Positions 53,680-64,000 of a DNA stretch of 64,000 bases are shown here, piece after piece; the first letter of the stretch is position 1, and every line of letters begins with the position of its first letter. The stretch is taken from contig CP092877.1 of the NCBI GenBank assembly GCA_030710605.1, positions 68,628,488-68,692,487 of the forward strand, given 5' to 3'. A program made the position numbers and the translations under genes. The notes beneath the pieces were generated by a model, which saw nothing but the letters and a program-made list of their open reading frames with translations, had not been told where the DNA came from and made no database searches. This DNA comes from Cordylochernes scorpioides. Lineage: Eukaryota > Arthropoda > Arachnida > Pseudoscorpiones > Chernetidae.

Positions 53680-56600
53680 CTAGCCGAGTGACCCGGGCAA
53701 CGCCCCGGGTTTACCCGAAGGACCCGCAGGTGAGAAACTATAGAAGAAAAATTTTAACAAATCAGAAAATGAAATTGCAAACAACAGAACTACACTTCTT
53801 TAAGGACATGAGAGCACATGCACTGTATCACCATACGTGTACCATTTTCAAAGACCCTGCTTAGGATTAAAACTTCTCAGAAGCATAACAATAGTACCAA
53901 CCTAGAGGTTAACTGGTGTGGATGCATTCCTCTGGGAGTAAGACTATTGAGAAATTCAGTAGGGAGTTATTTTGCTTCTCCGCATTCTAACACTCCAACT
54001 GTTAACACTGTGGAAACACTGACTCATGTTTGGTAAGCAATTTCAGGGAAGACACTATAGACATTGGATTAAATAAATTATTAATTAAATTGCATTAAAT
54101 AAAAATTATTAGATTTAAATAAATATTATTAGAGTGAAAAAAAAAAGAAAAAAATTAACAAATTAGAAAATAAAATTTCGAAAAATACAACTATATTGCA
54201 GATAAGATAAGAGGACCTTATTAAAAATAAATAAACAAACTGTAATTCGACACTATCGATAATTCGACACTTTCGATAATTCGACACTTTTGATAATTCG
54301 ACACTTTCGATAATTCGACCATTTTAAAAATCAAATTTACAAGGTTGATTGTTGTTTAAATACAACTTTGATTTTGCATGCATAAACACAGGCTCTAGTA
54401 GCAAGAACCCAAATATTATTTATAGTCATAGCAAAAGCCAACTTTAGTGAAAACTGATGCCTCTTCAGAATGAATGGAAGACTGAAATCTGAAGGAGCAG
54501 AAGATATGGGTCATCTTTACATGTATGCTATCCAATGTTCGCACACTTGAAAAAGCCACATATAAAGTTGTCCGTGCGTAAACACAGGCTCTTGTAGCCA
54601 AGGTTTGGCCTTGAGCCTTATTTATAGTCATAGCAAAAGCCAACCTTAGTGAAAACTAACGCCTCTCTAGAATGAAGCGAAGGTTGGTATCCGAAGGGGC
54701 CAAAGATATTTCAGACACTATACAGTGTGTTCAACTTTGGGCACTGTCAGTATATGTGCTTCAAGGACATGAGAGCACATGCGCTGAAACACCATACGTG
54801 TTCCATCGCAAAGATCCTAAAGGCATTGGTGAAAGTATAAATAAATATTTTGGAAATGAAAAAAAAAATACATATATATATAAGAAAATAAATTGGAATA
54901 AAAATTTACAAACTATATTTCAGAGTGGATACATATTTGAAAGGAAAAAAAAAGAAAATTGCAAACAACAAAACTATATTACAGATATGACATGAAAACT
55001 AACGCCTCTCTAGAATGAAGCGAAGGTTGGTATCCGAAGGGGCCAAAGATATTTCAGACACTATACAGTGTGTTCAACTTTGGGCACTGTCAGTATATGT
55101 GCTTCAAGGACATGAGAGCACATGCGCTGAAACACCATACGCGTTCCATCGCAAAGATCCTAAAGGCATTGGTGAAAGTATAAATGACCCATATCTTCTG
55201 CTCCTTCAGATTTCAGTCTTCCATTCATTCTGAAGAGGCATCAGTTTTCATTAAAGTTGGCTTTTGCTATGACTATAAATAATATTTGGGTTCTTGCTAC
55301 AAGAGCCTGTGTTTATGCATGCAAAAGCAAAGTTGTATTTAAACAACAATCAACCTTGTAAATTTGATTTTTAAAATGGTCGAATTATCGAAAGTGTCGA
55401 ATTATCGAGTGTCGAATTACAGTTTGTTTATGTATTTTTTAATAAGTTCCTCTTATCTTATCTGCAATATAGTTGTATTTTCGAAATTTTATTTTCTAAT
55501 TTGTTAATTTCTTTCTTTTTTTTTTTCACTCTAATAATATTTATTTAAATCTAATAATTTTTATTTAATGCAATTTAATTAATAATTTATTTAATCCAAT
55601 GTCTATAGTTTCTTCCCTGAAATTGCTTACCAAACATGAGTCAGTGTTTCCACAGTGTTAACAGTTGGAGTGTTAGAATGCGGAGAAGCAAAATAACTCC
55701 CTACTGAATTTCTCAATAGTCTCACTCCCAGAGGAATGCATCCACACCAGTTAACCTCTAGGTTGGTACTATTGTTATGCTTCTGAGAAGTTTTAATCCT
55801 AAGCAGGGTCTTTGAAAATGGTACACGTATGGTGATACAGTGCATGTGCTCTCATGTCCTTAAAGTAGTGTAGTTCTGTTGTTTGCAATTTCATTTTCTG
55901 ATTTGTTAAAATTTTTCTTCTATAGTTTCTCACCTGCGGGTCCTTCGGGTAAACCCGGGGCGTTGCCCGGGTCACTCGGCTAGTATGTATATAAAAAAGC
56001 AAAGCCCAATTCTAAACCCGAATATTTTTTTTTATGAGAAGAACATCAACATATTGCATGATTACGGCAGTCCATAGCTTCCCTGACAAAAATTCACCAA
56101 GAAAGTAAAATATTCCAAAATTTTTCTGTGTGTAAATTGCTAAATATGTAAAAAACATGTATACAAAAAAGCAAAGCCCAATTCCAAACCCAAATATTTT
56201 TTTTATGAGAAGAACATCAACATAATGCATGATTACGGCAGTCCATAGCTTCCCTGACAAAAATTCACCAAAAAAGTTAAATATTCCAAAAATATTTCTG
56301 TGTATATATTGCTAAATGTGTAAATAACATGTATATAAAAAAGCAAAGCTTAATTTTAAATTTCATTATCCTTTTCACAGGAAAAGCATCAAAATACTGC
56401 ATAAGTACGGCACTTTTGCAGCCGCATGATTACGGCAGTCCATAGCTTCCCTGACAAAAATTCACCAAGAAAGTTAAATATTCCAAATTTTTTCTGTGTG
56501 TAAATTGCTAAATATGTAAAAAACATGTATACAAAAAAGCAAAGCCCAATTCCAAACCCAAATATTTTTTTTTATGAGAAGAACATCAACATAATGCATG

Positions 56601-58151
56601 ATTAGGGCAGTCCATAGCTTCCCTGACAAAAATTCACCAAAAAAGTTAAATATTCCAAAAATATTTCTGTGTATATATTGCTAAATGTGTAAATAACATG
56701 TATATAAAAAAGCAAAGCTTAATTTTAAATTTCATTATCCTTTTCACAGGAAAAGCATCAAAATACTGCATAAGTACGGCACTTTTGCAGCCGCATGATT
56801 ACGGCAGTCCATAGCTTCCCTGACAAAAATTCACCAAGAAAGTTAAATATTCCAAAATTTTTCTGTGTGTAAATTGCTAAATATGTAAAAAACATGTATA
56901 CAAAAAGCAAAGCCCAATTCCAAACCCAAATATTTTTTTTATGAGAAGAACATCAACATAATGCATGATTACGGCAGTCCATAGCTTCCCTGACAAAAAT
57001 TCACCAAAAAAGTTAAATATTCCAAAAATATTTCTGTGTATATATTGCTAAATGTGTAAATAACATGTATATAAAAAAGCAAAGCTTAATTTTAAATTTC
57101 ATTATCCTTTTCACAGGAAAAGCATCAAAATACTGCATAAGTACGGCACTTTTGCAGCCCCCCTGACAAAAATTCACTAAAAGAGGTAAGTATTCAAAAA
57201 AATATTTTGGTATATATATTGCTAAATGTGTAACAAACATGTATATAAAAAAGCAAAGCTTAATTCTAAGTTCTAATATTTTTTTTATAAGAAAAGCTAC
57301 AAAAGCAAATAGGGAGAAGTGAAGCCATTTAGCCATTTTCAAAATCTGATTGTGAAAGAGTAAAAAAATGAGTAAATAAGAGCAAATATAAAGAAAAAGT
57401 ATTGCTAAATGTGTAATAAACATGTATATAAAAAAGCAAAGCTTAATTCTAAGTTTTAATATAAAGAAGAAATAAGACACAAAAATGGAGCTAAATTCAA
57501 ATGAAAAACTATAACAAATTAATAAAAAAAAATAAGACCTAATCCAAATGCCACCATCATCAGACAAAAGAAAAAATGAGATTTTATTCTTTAGTTCATT
57601 TATTCTTCTGTCTGATGCTGTTGCTGAAACGTCACATACTATTAAATTATTTGGATTAGGTCTTATTAATGAGAAAAAAAAAGATGCCAAAGAGAGATGA
57701 AAAGATGCCAAAAAAGATAACCAGATACAAAATTGTGCTAAATTCAAATGAAAAACTATAACAAACACTTATAAAAGATAATTATTATAGAATAAAAGTA
57801 ATAATTCAATCTACAATTCGAAAAATTTATATATTTAAATGAAAAACTATAACAAAGTACTTACATAATCAAATGAATCAGAAATATATATTATTTCAAA
57901 ACACATTTTTACGCATTTCAAAACAAATGAATTGATGATGATAAATGCAAAAAATCTACGATTGTAAAATAGATTAAATTAAAAAATAAAAATAACTGTT
58001 AACATTAGGAAAATAAAAACAGGCCTATCATACGAAGAAAAAAATAACGAAAATTTTGGTATATAGATTGTTATGTGTAGTTCAGAATCTTCGGAGGAGA
58101 TAGCTCAGGACTTTACAATGGAAAACTCTGTTACGGTATTATCTATATAGA
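53680..58151 (-). mobile_element. Helitron family A, copy 3
   Basis: On the minus strand it starts TCTATATAGATAATACCG (58151) after a host A and ends in hairpin CCCGGGGCGTTGCCCGGG, TCACTCGGCTAG (53683-53680) and a host T. The 3' half, 53680-55983, is an inverted module whose other end is also a Helitron 3' terminus (CTAG at 55980-55983, plus strand). Between 55984 and 57300 are units of about 370 bp. Compared with copy 2 it keeps the second hairpin. Non-autonomous. Confidence 0.88.
54470..54643 (-). pseudogene. Helitron helicase (Pif1-like) C-terminal fragment, second copy
   Basis: Minus strand gives AFAMTINKAQGQTLATRA then LYVAFSSVRTLDSIHV, as at 35525-35700. A relic of the RepHel protein of the autonomous parent. 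Confidence 0.78.
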
Positions 58152-58646
58152 TTTTAGTTAACAAATCCTATATATCTGCGCTGTTAAAATACACACAACA
58201 ATAGGTAACTCAGGACTCGAGACACCTACTATTGGAATGTCAACTTTTCTATATAGCGTTGGGGAACAGACAGTTACTAATGTTGAAGATCTGTATGAAG
58301 TTGTAGCTAACAGAGAGAATTATCAGAGATTTAATCACTTTTGTAAATATATTTATATAAAATATTAAAAATCCTTCGGCAATATGTTTCTTTATTATTT
58401 TTTTATATACATAAATAAACATGTTGCGCGAAAGATTTTTAAATATTTTATAAAAGAGTTAATCGCATTTTTTGTATAACTAAATATATTTATGACAATC
58501 TGTCTAACCTGAAAGGATTAGATTCCTAATCTATCTTAATGTTTTTTTTTATCACTTGTATAATGATCTATATAGTTGTTTATGTTTAACAATTGTAAAT
58601 TGATGTAATTATACCTGACGTGAATATCGCGTTAAGTGTTGAAATA

Positions 58647-59001
58647 GGTTTTTCCCTCCCTCGACGAGAATGGGTGCTTCTAAACCGCTTTAGGACAGGT
58701 CAGGGAAGGTGTGCTGAGCTGATGAAGTTATGGGGCTACACCAAAGATCCAAATTGTGCCTGCAACGTCCCACAAGCAATGTCCCATATACTAGATGACT
58801 GCCCGCTGTACAAATTCAATGGAGGAATCTCCAATCTCCATTCTGTCACCCCGGAAGCCCTGAACTGGCTGAAGGCTTTGCCTCTCAGACTTTAATGACC
58901 GATATGTCCTCACTTCTTTTTTCTAGATTTAATTCATTTTGTCTCATCTCTAATTGTAAATACGCTGCTGTATCACCTCATAAGCATAAATAAAAAACAA
59001 T
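58647..59001 (+). mobile_element. 5'-truncated LINE tail
   Basis: A non-LTR retrotransposon fragment with the end of ORF2 (58647-58895) followed by a short 3' UTR ending CATAAGCATAAATAAAA. The encoded GFSLPRREWVLLNRFRTGQ, then a CxCx...HxxxxC knuckle (CACNVPQAMSHILDDC) and PEALNWLKALPLRL, is typical of the C-terminus of Jockey/R1-type reverse transcriptase proteins. The open frame's first nine residues belong to the repeat into which it inserted, so the Met at 58620 is not a real start. Confidence 0.85.
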
Positions 59002-59089
59002 AGGTGGGTCGTAAATATAAATAAAGAGATTTGGAAGATCTATTTAAAAAAAACCCTCTATAATTGTTTCTATTTAACAATTTGTGGAA

Positions 59090-59225
59090 AGTCAAGAACA
59101 TACGTTAAATATTTGCATACTCAGTGTGTATATACAATCCTAATTGATAAGACACATGCTCCTTTGTAAGCTTTCCAATTCACATACTTCCATTTACGGT
59201 GCGTCCAAAGTTTATAATTGCTCCC
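59090..59225. repeat. Segment duplicated from/with 49933-50078
   Basis: AACAATTTGTGGAAAGTCAA to AGTTTATAATTGCTCCCA. Same orientation as the other copy, 9.2 kb away; beyond it the sequences diverge. Confidence 0.85.
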
Positions 59226-59317
59226 AATTGACGCAATTGGATAGTTGGCGACTTTAGTACGCTCCAGGAATCCGGATTACCTCAATAGAGAGGGTGACGC
59301 ATTTATCTCTAGCGGGA

Positions 59318-59400
59318 ATATCGCATTGTGTGCGTTGAAATAAAAAAAAAACAATAGGTGTGTCGTGAATATATAAAAAAAAATATTTTGAAGATCTAGA
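59318..59400. repeat. Uninterrupted relative of the LINE target repeat
   Basis: GGGAATATCGCATTGTG, GTTGAAATAAAAA, CAATAGGTGTGTCGTGAATA and GAAGATCTAG match 58618-58646 joined to 59002-59045. It therefore shows what the site looked like before the LINE inserted. Confidence 0.7.
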
Positions 59401-59452
59401 AAAAAAACAGCCAAAGAAAACAGACTGGTACGTAGAAGCTGAATTGTCACAT

Positions 59453-59620
59453 GATGATTGAAGATAAAGATTGGCAGCGCGTCAAGGATGCTGTTCCAGG
59501 ATTACAGGACATGAAGAATGGTGCCAGGATGGTCATTCATCTCTCGACATCCTTGTCGCAGCACAGACCGCCTGTTGCACGCTTCAACAGCCGTCGTACA
59601 ACATGTTTTACCATCTCGTG
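59453..59620 (+). other. Short unassigned open frame and dispersed repeat
   Basis: A frame of about 55 codons (MIEDKDWQRVKDAVPGLQD...) has a composition unlike the flanks but no recognised domain. Its end (CTGTTGCACGCTTCAACAGCC) recurs at 60540 and 60863 without the rest, so it is probably part of a repeat. Confidence 0.35.
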
Positions 59621-59691
59621 AACATATTTGAGGATACTTCAGTTATACTTATAACCATATTCCAGTTAAATATATATCATACTAGCGAATG

Positions 59692-60163
59692 TGTACCCGG
59701 CTTTGCCCGGGTTTTATCCGAGTGAAAGTTTGCCTAACGAATATTATATATTATGAAGTATAATAAACAATGTTAAAGATTAGTTTTAATTATTAATCAA
59801 GATTGTGTGTGAATATGTGAGAAAGATGTAATATCGTTGTTGTTTTCTTGGCCGACTGTTTTACATATGGTGTTATCTTAAAATTGCTTGTTTTGAATAT
59901 TTTTTTAGATTGAGTTGAATGAATTGCTGAATATTTTTTTTTGTATTTATATATAAATAAAATTAACTCTGTTGATTTTTTTTTGTATTTAATCGATAAC
60001 AGCGAAGTTACGCATGTTAAAGTTAGGAAAAATATTTTGATGTTAAGCAAAACCTGCTCCATCTCGTTTTACATAAATGTTGAAAATTTGGTCGAAATTG
60101 ATGCATTGTAACGAAAGTTTTTAGCGAACACCACTTATGAAATTTGCATTTTATTAATATAGA
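59692..60163 (-). mobile_element. Helitron family B, copy 2
   Basis: Minus strand starts TCTATATTAATAAAATGC (60163), preceded by A, and ends hairpin CCCGGGCAAAGCCGGG, TACACATTCGCTAG, T. It is 472 bp, a shorter version of 21115-21866, sharing AACAGCGAAGTTACGCATGT and AGCAAAACCTGCTCC. Confidence 0.85.
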
Positions 60164-60189
60164 TATAATACAATATAATGCGGCTTGTG

Positions 60190-60468
60190 ATTGTGAAACG
60201 ACATTTAAAAATTATCCCGCATGTGTTTCTTTTCAACGAAAAATAAAAAAATATATATTTAAGGAGAAATAACGATTTCTAACCTTATATGGATGAAGTA
60301 TGAAAGGATGAATTGTGAAGAGTGATGATAAACGGAAAAATAAAAGTGTCCAGAAATGGGAATCGAACCCACAGTGTTCCCACCCCTGGACACTTTTATT
60401 TTTCCGTTTATCATTGCTCTTCACAATTAATCCATTCATAACTCATCCATAAGGTTAGAAATAATCGA
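60190..60468. repeat. Long hairpin related to the 53436 MITE
   Basis: CGACATTTAAAAATTATCCC at the left matches the MITE end. From 60268 to 60468 the sequence folds on itself: AACGGAAAAATAAAAGTGTC pairs with GACACTTTTATTTTTCCGTT, and the arms extend through GGATGAATTGTGAAG. The loop has TGGGAATCGAACCCA, a tRNA T-arm-like word. Confidence 0.8.
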
Positions 60469-60749
60469 GATATCATATATAATTATATAGAGAGATTACA
60501 ATCATACATAATTAGATGATAAAAAGTAGCACAGACGCCTGTTGCACGCTTCAACAGCCTTTGACGTCTCCGAGTATGTTTCACTATCTCGTGAACCTAT
60601 TTGAGAATACTTCAGTTATACTTATAACCATATATGTTCCAGTTAAATAGATATCATAATGATATATAGAGATTACAATCATACATATTTAGGATGCACT
60701 AGCGCGCCATCTGTTATCAAATTACAAAACTATTTTAGAGGCGTAATAT

Positions 60750-61095
60750 TCTTTTTTAAAATAAAACAATTTCTACTGTCCTTACTGCAATGGAAAAATT
60801 AAAGGGAGGGCCTGGCTCATCAGTGGTGAACCCTCCCAGCGGTTTCGCCAATTTAATCTATCTGTTGCACGCTTCAACAGCCGTTGACGTCTCAGAAAAT
60901 GTTTTACCATCTCACAATATTCCCGCGGTATGGTAGATTTTAAACTGACGAAACCGCTGGGAGGGTTAACCACTGATGAGCCAGGCCTTCCCATTATTTT
61001 TATCATTGCTGTAAGATCATTAGATAATTGTTTTATTGCTAAAATAATTATAAGAGTTTAAAATAGTTTAAATTTATAACAGATGTCGGGCTAAG
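60750..61095. repeat. Family A repeat, two-armed copy with foreign centre
   Basis: TTTCTACTGTCCTTACTGCA and GGCTCATCAGTGGTGAACC at the left; CTGACGAAACCGCTGGGAGG and CCACTGATGAGCCAGG at the right. The centre (60860-60930) contains the CTGTTGCACGCTTCAACAG repeat. The ends CGCGCCATCTGTTATC (60705) and AACAGATGTCGGGC lie outside. Confidence 0.78.
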
Positions 61096-61252
61096 TCATT
61101 ATGATAACATGTTAACTGTATCTCAACAACCACCAAATAGTTGTCCATCATTCAATTTTTGAAATGTGTGAATTGAATTTTTATTTGTTGCAAATCGAAC
61201 GTGTTCTTTCCGAGTCATGTTTTTTTTTTCAACGATAATCGTTTTTGTTAGA

Positions 61253-61485
61253 ATTAAAGATAATTTTAAGTAAATCTTGTTATTATCTCGACATTTCGAC
61301 AAAATTCTTTTGTCCTTGTCAGTACCAGATAAAAATTAAAGCATTTGGCAAGGCGTTAAAAGAGAATAATTCCTTAACGCCTTGCCAAATGTTCTAATTT
61401 TTATTTGTTTCTGACGAGGACAAAATATTTTTGTCGAAACGTCGAGATAATAAAAAGATTTACTGGCCAAAGTATCTTCAATTTT
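61253..61485. repeat. Inverted pair with ribozyme-like arms, best preserved
   Basis: Arms of over 100 bp around AAGAGAATAATTCC. The right arm reads TTAACGCCTTGCCAAATG, TTTCTGACGAGGACAAAAT, TTTTTGTCGAAACGTCGAGA, TAATAAAAAGATTTACTGG. GACAAAA/TTTTGTC is a perfect 7-bp stem between CTGACGAG and GAAAC. Related arms are at 41800 and a scrambled one at 39550-39630. Confidence 0.8.
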
Positions 61486-61784
61486 AAAGAACTATGAATG
61501 CAGGCCAGGCAACCTCTATCTTCATGATAATCGTTTTTATCATAGGGATGTTTATTATTATCATTATCAGTAATAATAATGAATGGAATATTCTTTAATT
61601 GTTAATTATCATCAACATATTCTCTGGACCAAAATATACAATTTAGTTCAATATTTGAGTAGTATATCCATATTTTCTGAGGCAAATACCACGATTTAAG
61701 GATTTACTTCTTGTGAAATTTCATCCAAACTGGTCTCTAATATTGGATATATGGATTCGCAAAAACAAATACGAACTTCTCTTT

Positions 61785-61856
61785 TACACTCATAGACAAA
61801 ACTTAAGGGAGTTGTACATTTTAGCATTTATATCGGACATATTGATAGTAATAGAA
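61785..61856. mobile_element. Tc1-like MITE, left part
   Basis: TTACACTCATAGACAAAAC, GGAGTTGTACATTTTAGCA and TTATATCGGACAT match the first third of the family. The element stops before a CACACACA tract that starts the 84-bp-unit relative. Confidence 0.7.
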
Positions 61857-61869
61857 CACACACACACAA

Positions 61870-63230
61870 AAGCCTTTATTAAGACACACAGGTCTTACAG
61901 AGGATTCTCATTGGGGTAACAAGACGGAGAAACCTATGAAAGTGGGAAATATACAAAGGGGTAAAAATGGAAAAAGATTATATACACATGGTGAATATAT
62001 ACAGATTATTATTTGAATAATCCTATGGAAAATAAGAAAAAAAAGGAAATATGGGATAATAGTAATAGCTAAGAAAGAATTAAGAGGTAAGCTCAAGATA
62101 GGTAAGTATGGGGTCACGGGAGACCAATGACTTCTAAAGAACATAAAACTGATGAAATTATACAAATTTATATGTAAATAAAAAAACACGCTGTTTAACT
62201 AGCATCAACATGAAATTGTAAACAAAAGAAAATCTACAAAATAACAAGATATGATTAATATTTATATATTTGCATATTTACCTAATGAAAATATATTCAC
62301 TGTCTCACTCAATATGATTCATATATATATATATATGTATATCTTGATAAAGAAAATTTCACATAAACCTATATATATATATATATAAGAATGCATTATT
62401 TATTGAGATTATTAAAAACCCTGCATTTTAAAATGTCATTTAGTATTCATAAAAAAAAAAGTATAGAGAAAAGTCAAAAACTAATAAAATCATATTCACA
62501 GATTCAAACAATAAGAATTTTTACCTTGAATATTAGAGAAAGAAGAAAAAATATTTGGAATTAATTTGCCTCACAAAAGAGGACTATTTAAATGAAAGAA
62601 GGTTATTATTTTGGATGCATAGAATTTGTATTTCTCTCCAGCGCGCGGTAAAAATTATTCCCATTGTTAGAACAAGCCAACAAAAAAGTTGTGTGGATAA
62701 CTAAGAAATGTCTAATTTTGAGTATATATTAGGTAGGCAGAATAATCCGATTGGTACGTTGTATATATGGAAGGTAAAAAAATAAAACAATTGGAGTTTG
62801 TTAGGAGTGGATTGAACTGAATACTGGTTGGTTTGCTTATTATTATTTTTTTTACCCTTTTTTTTTCAAATATTCTTTTAAACTAATCCTTCCCCAACGG
62901 ATTTATACCGTTTTATTGATATGGAGAACTAATCAATATATATATATATATAAACTTTCTTTTTATATAATATATATATACATATATATATATATTATAA
63001 TTATAAATACAAGTATATAAAAGGATGATTCTTTTGAGTTCTATTTTTTTAACATAAAAAATATTGTAAACCGGTTGGTTTTTCCAAATCTTTTGAATCG
63101 TCTTTGAATAGAATATTTTTTAGCCCAAATATATGTGTACCCTGATCTATAAGCTACTTATGTAAAAACTATATATATATACGTATTTACATATTTCTAT
63201 ATATTTATATATATATATATATGTCGTGAT
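61870..63230. other. No gene seen; simple repeats
   Basis: Very AT-rich. TATA-type dinucleotide runs lie at about 62318-62340, 62370-62388, 62935-63000 and 63195-63222. No domain was recognised. Confidence 0.5.
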
Positions 63231-63480
63231 TGAATAGAAGGGTGCAGCCGTTATACTTACAATCCCCAAGAATTAGTTCCAGCCAAGTGAGAAGCGCACC
63301 CGCGACGTGCCGTAGCATTCATCCGCGATGTCTGCCACGTTTATTTTTGTACAGTTTTTATAGATGGATGAATTTGAATATTTACATTTTTAACACAAGC
63401 TTAACATATTTACATACTTATTTTGGCGAAAATAAATTATACATCTTTGATATTATAAATATTATGACATTATATATATA
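63231..63480. repeat. Dispersed repeat shared with 1363-1595
   Basis: GAATAGAAGGGTGCAGCC, CCAAGAATTAGTTCCAGCC, CGCGACGTGCCGTAGCATTC and CACGTTTATTTTTGTACAG. Carries short insertions relative to the left copy. Confidence 0.7.
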
Positions 63481-63687
63481 GACGTATTTACATATTTCTA
63501 TATATATATTCATATAAAATCCATAAACATCTTTCGTCCAAAAATTAATATAAGTTCTGTTCATTTTATCATCTACGGTAAATTATATAGGGAAATTTTC
63601 TTCAAGGAAGATAGTATCTCATGTTATTTTTTATTTTGATTTCAGTCATTGATGATTATTGATAATTCGCACATATAAGATGCATAA

Positions 63688-63872
63688 TACACCTTTGGAC
63701 AAAGCTTAAGGAAGTGGAAAGTCTGTTTCATTGGAGAAGACAGAGGTTGTTCATACTTGGTTATCTCGTATGTTTTCAATAAAGATCACTGTAATATCTT
63801 TCAGAGTTATTGTCTGAATCCCGATATACATGCTAAAAGGTACAACTTCCTCAAGTTTTGTCCATGAATGTA
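63688..63872. mobile_element. Tc1-like MITE, complete copy
   Basis: TACACCTTTGGACAAAGC and CTTAAGGAAGTGG at the left mirror CTTCCTCAAGTTTTGTCC and ATGAATGTA at the right. 185 bp with the family interior (ATAAAGATCACTGTAATATC, TGTCTGAATCCCGATAT). Confidence 0.82.
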
Positions 63873-63904
63873 AAAGATATTCAGAGATAGAAAGAATATA
63901 AAGC

Positions 63905-63975
63905 ATTAGAGAATTTTTGTAATCAGTGGAGAACATTCTCAACGATTTCGCCAATTTAATCCACCAGAATTTCTG
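63905..63975. repeat. Family A repeat, fragment
   Basis: GTAATCAGTGGAGAACATTC, then CGATTTCGCCAATTTAATCC and ACCAG. The remainder may continue outside the window. Confidence 0.55.
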
Positions 63976-64000
63976 AAGAAGAAATAATTGTTTCAATTGT

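Noticed and set aside
53818..54036. 72-codon open frame repeated at 15733, 36114, 53818 and 55627
   Set aside because: Conserved only because it lies in the Helitron A module; it has no known domain and overlaps repeats in both orientations.

Overview
This is an AT-rich metazoan window with almost no host coding sequence. It looks like the interior of very large introns in an arthropod (insect or chelicerate), which I could not narrow further. The evidence is one GC-rich phase 1-1 exon with perfect splice sites, no prokaryotic gene organisation, dense Helitrons, hAT, Tc1/mariner and pogo-like elements, tRNA-derived SINEs, a LINE tail, a probable solo LTR, many MITEs, and scattered AACCTAACC-type strings common in arthropod DNA. 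Two 100-N assembly gaps are present (31507-31606, 43158-43257).

Host gene: one exon at 11242-11457 (minus strand) encodes a ten-cysteine follistatin/Kazal module, as in agrin-like or related extracellular matrix proteins. GC-richer segments without repeats at about 4.5, 5.7, 7.3, 9.1, 12.7, 14.4 and 28.8 kb may be conserved non-coding intronic DNA.

Layout: 0-15 kb holds a hammerhead-ribozyme repeat, MITEs, SINEs and the exon. 15.5-19.9 kb is a 4.3 kb Helitron (family A, minus). 20-24 kb holds a smaller Helitron and minisatellites. 24.8-27.4 kb is a full-length hAT element with an 8-bp target duplication, disrupted by a one-base frameshift. 29.5-30.2 kb is another Helitron. 31.7-36.5 kb is Helitron A copy 2 (plus). 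37-43 kb holds SINEs, MITEs and a solo LTR candidate. 43.7-48.5 kb holds a dead mariner and two large minisatellites (about 92 bp x14, exactly 84 bp x11). 50.8-52.3 kb holds a pogo-like MITE directly beside an apparently intact DD41D mariner. 52.7 kb is a second hammerhead repeat. 53.7-58.2 kb is Helitron A copy 3 (minus). 58-64 kb holds a LINE tail, a Helitron, hairpins and MITEs.

The most interesting items are: (1) a dispersed, roughly 210-bp repeat carrying a complete minimal type I hammerhead ribozyme core in two copies about 52 kb apart, with a third decayed copy, and a fourth, half copy that was the target of the hAT insertion; (2) large Helitrons whose 3' part is a 2.3 kb inverted repeat with a Helitron 3' terminus at both ends; (3) a very abundant family, here called family A, with a conserved CGAAAC...CTGATGAG arrangement and a stem that can pair, which resembles a hammerhead core but does not fit the geometry; (4) an intact DD41D mariner transposase gene.
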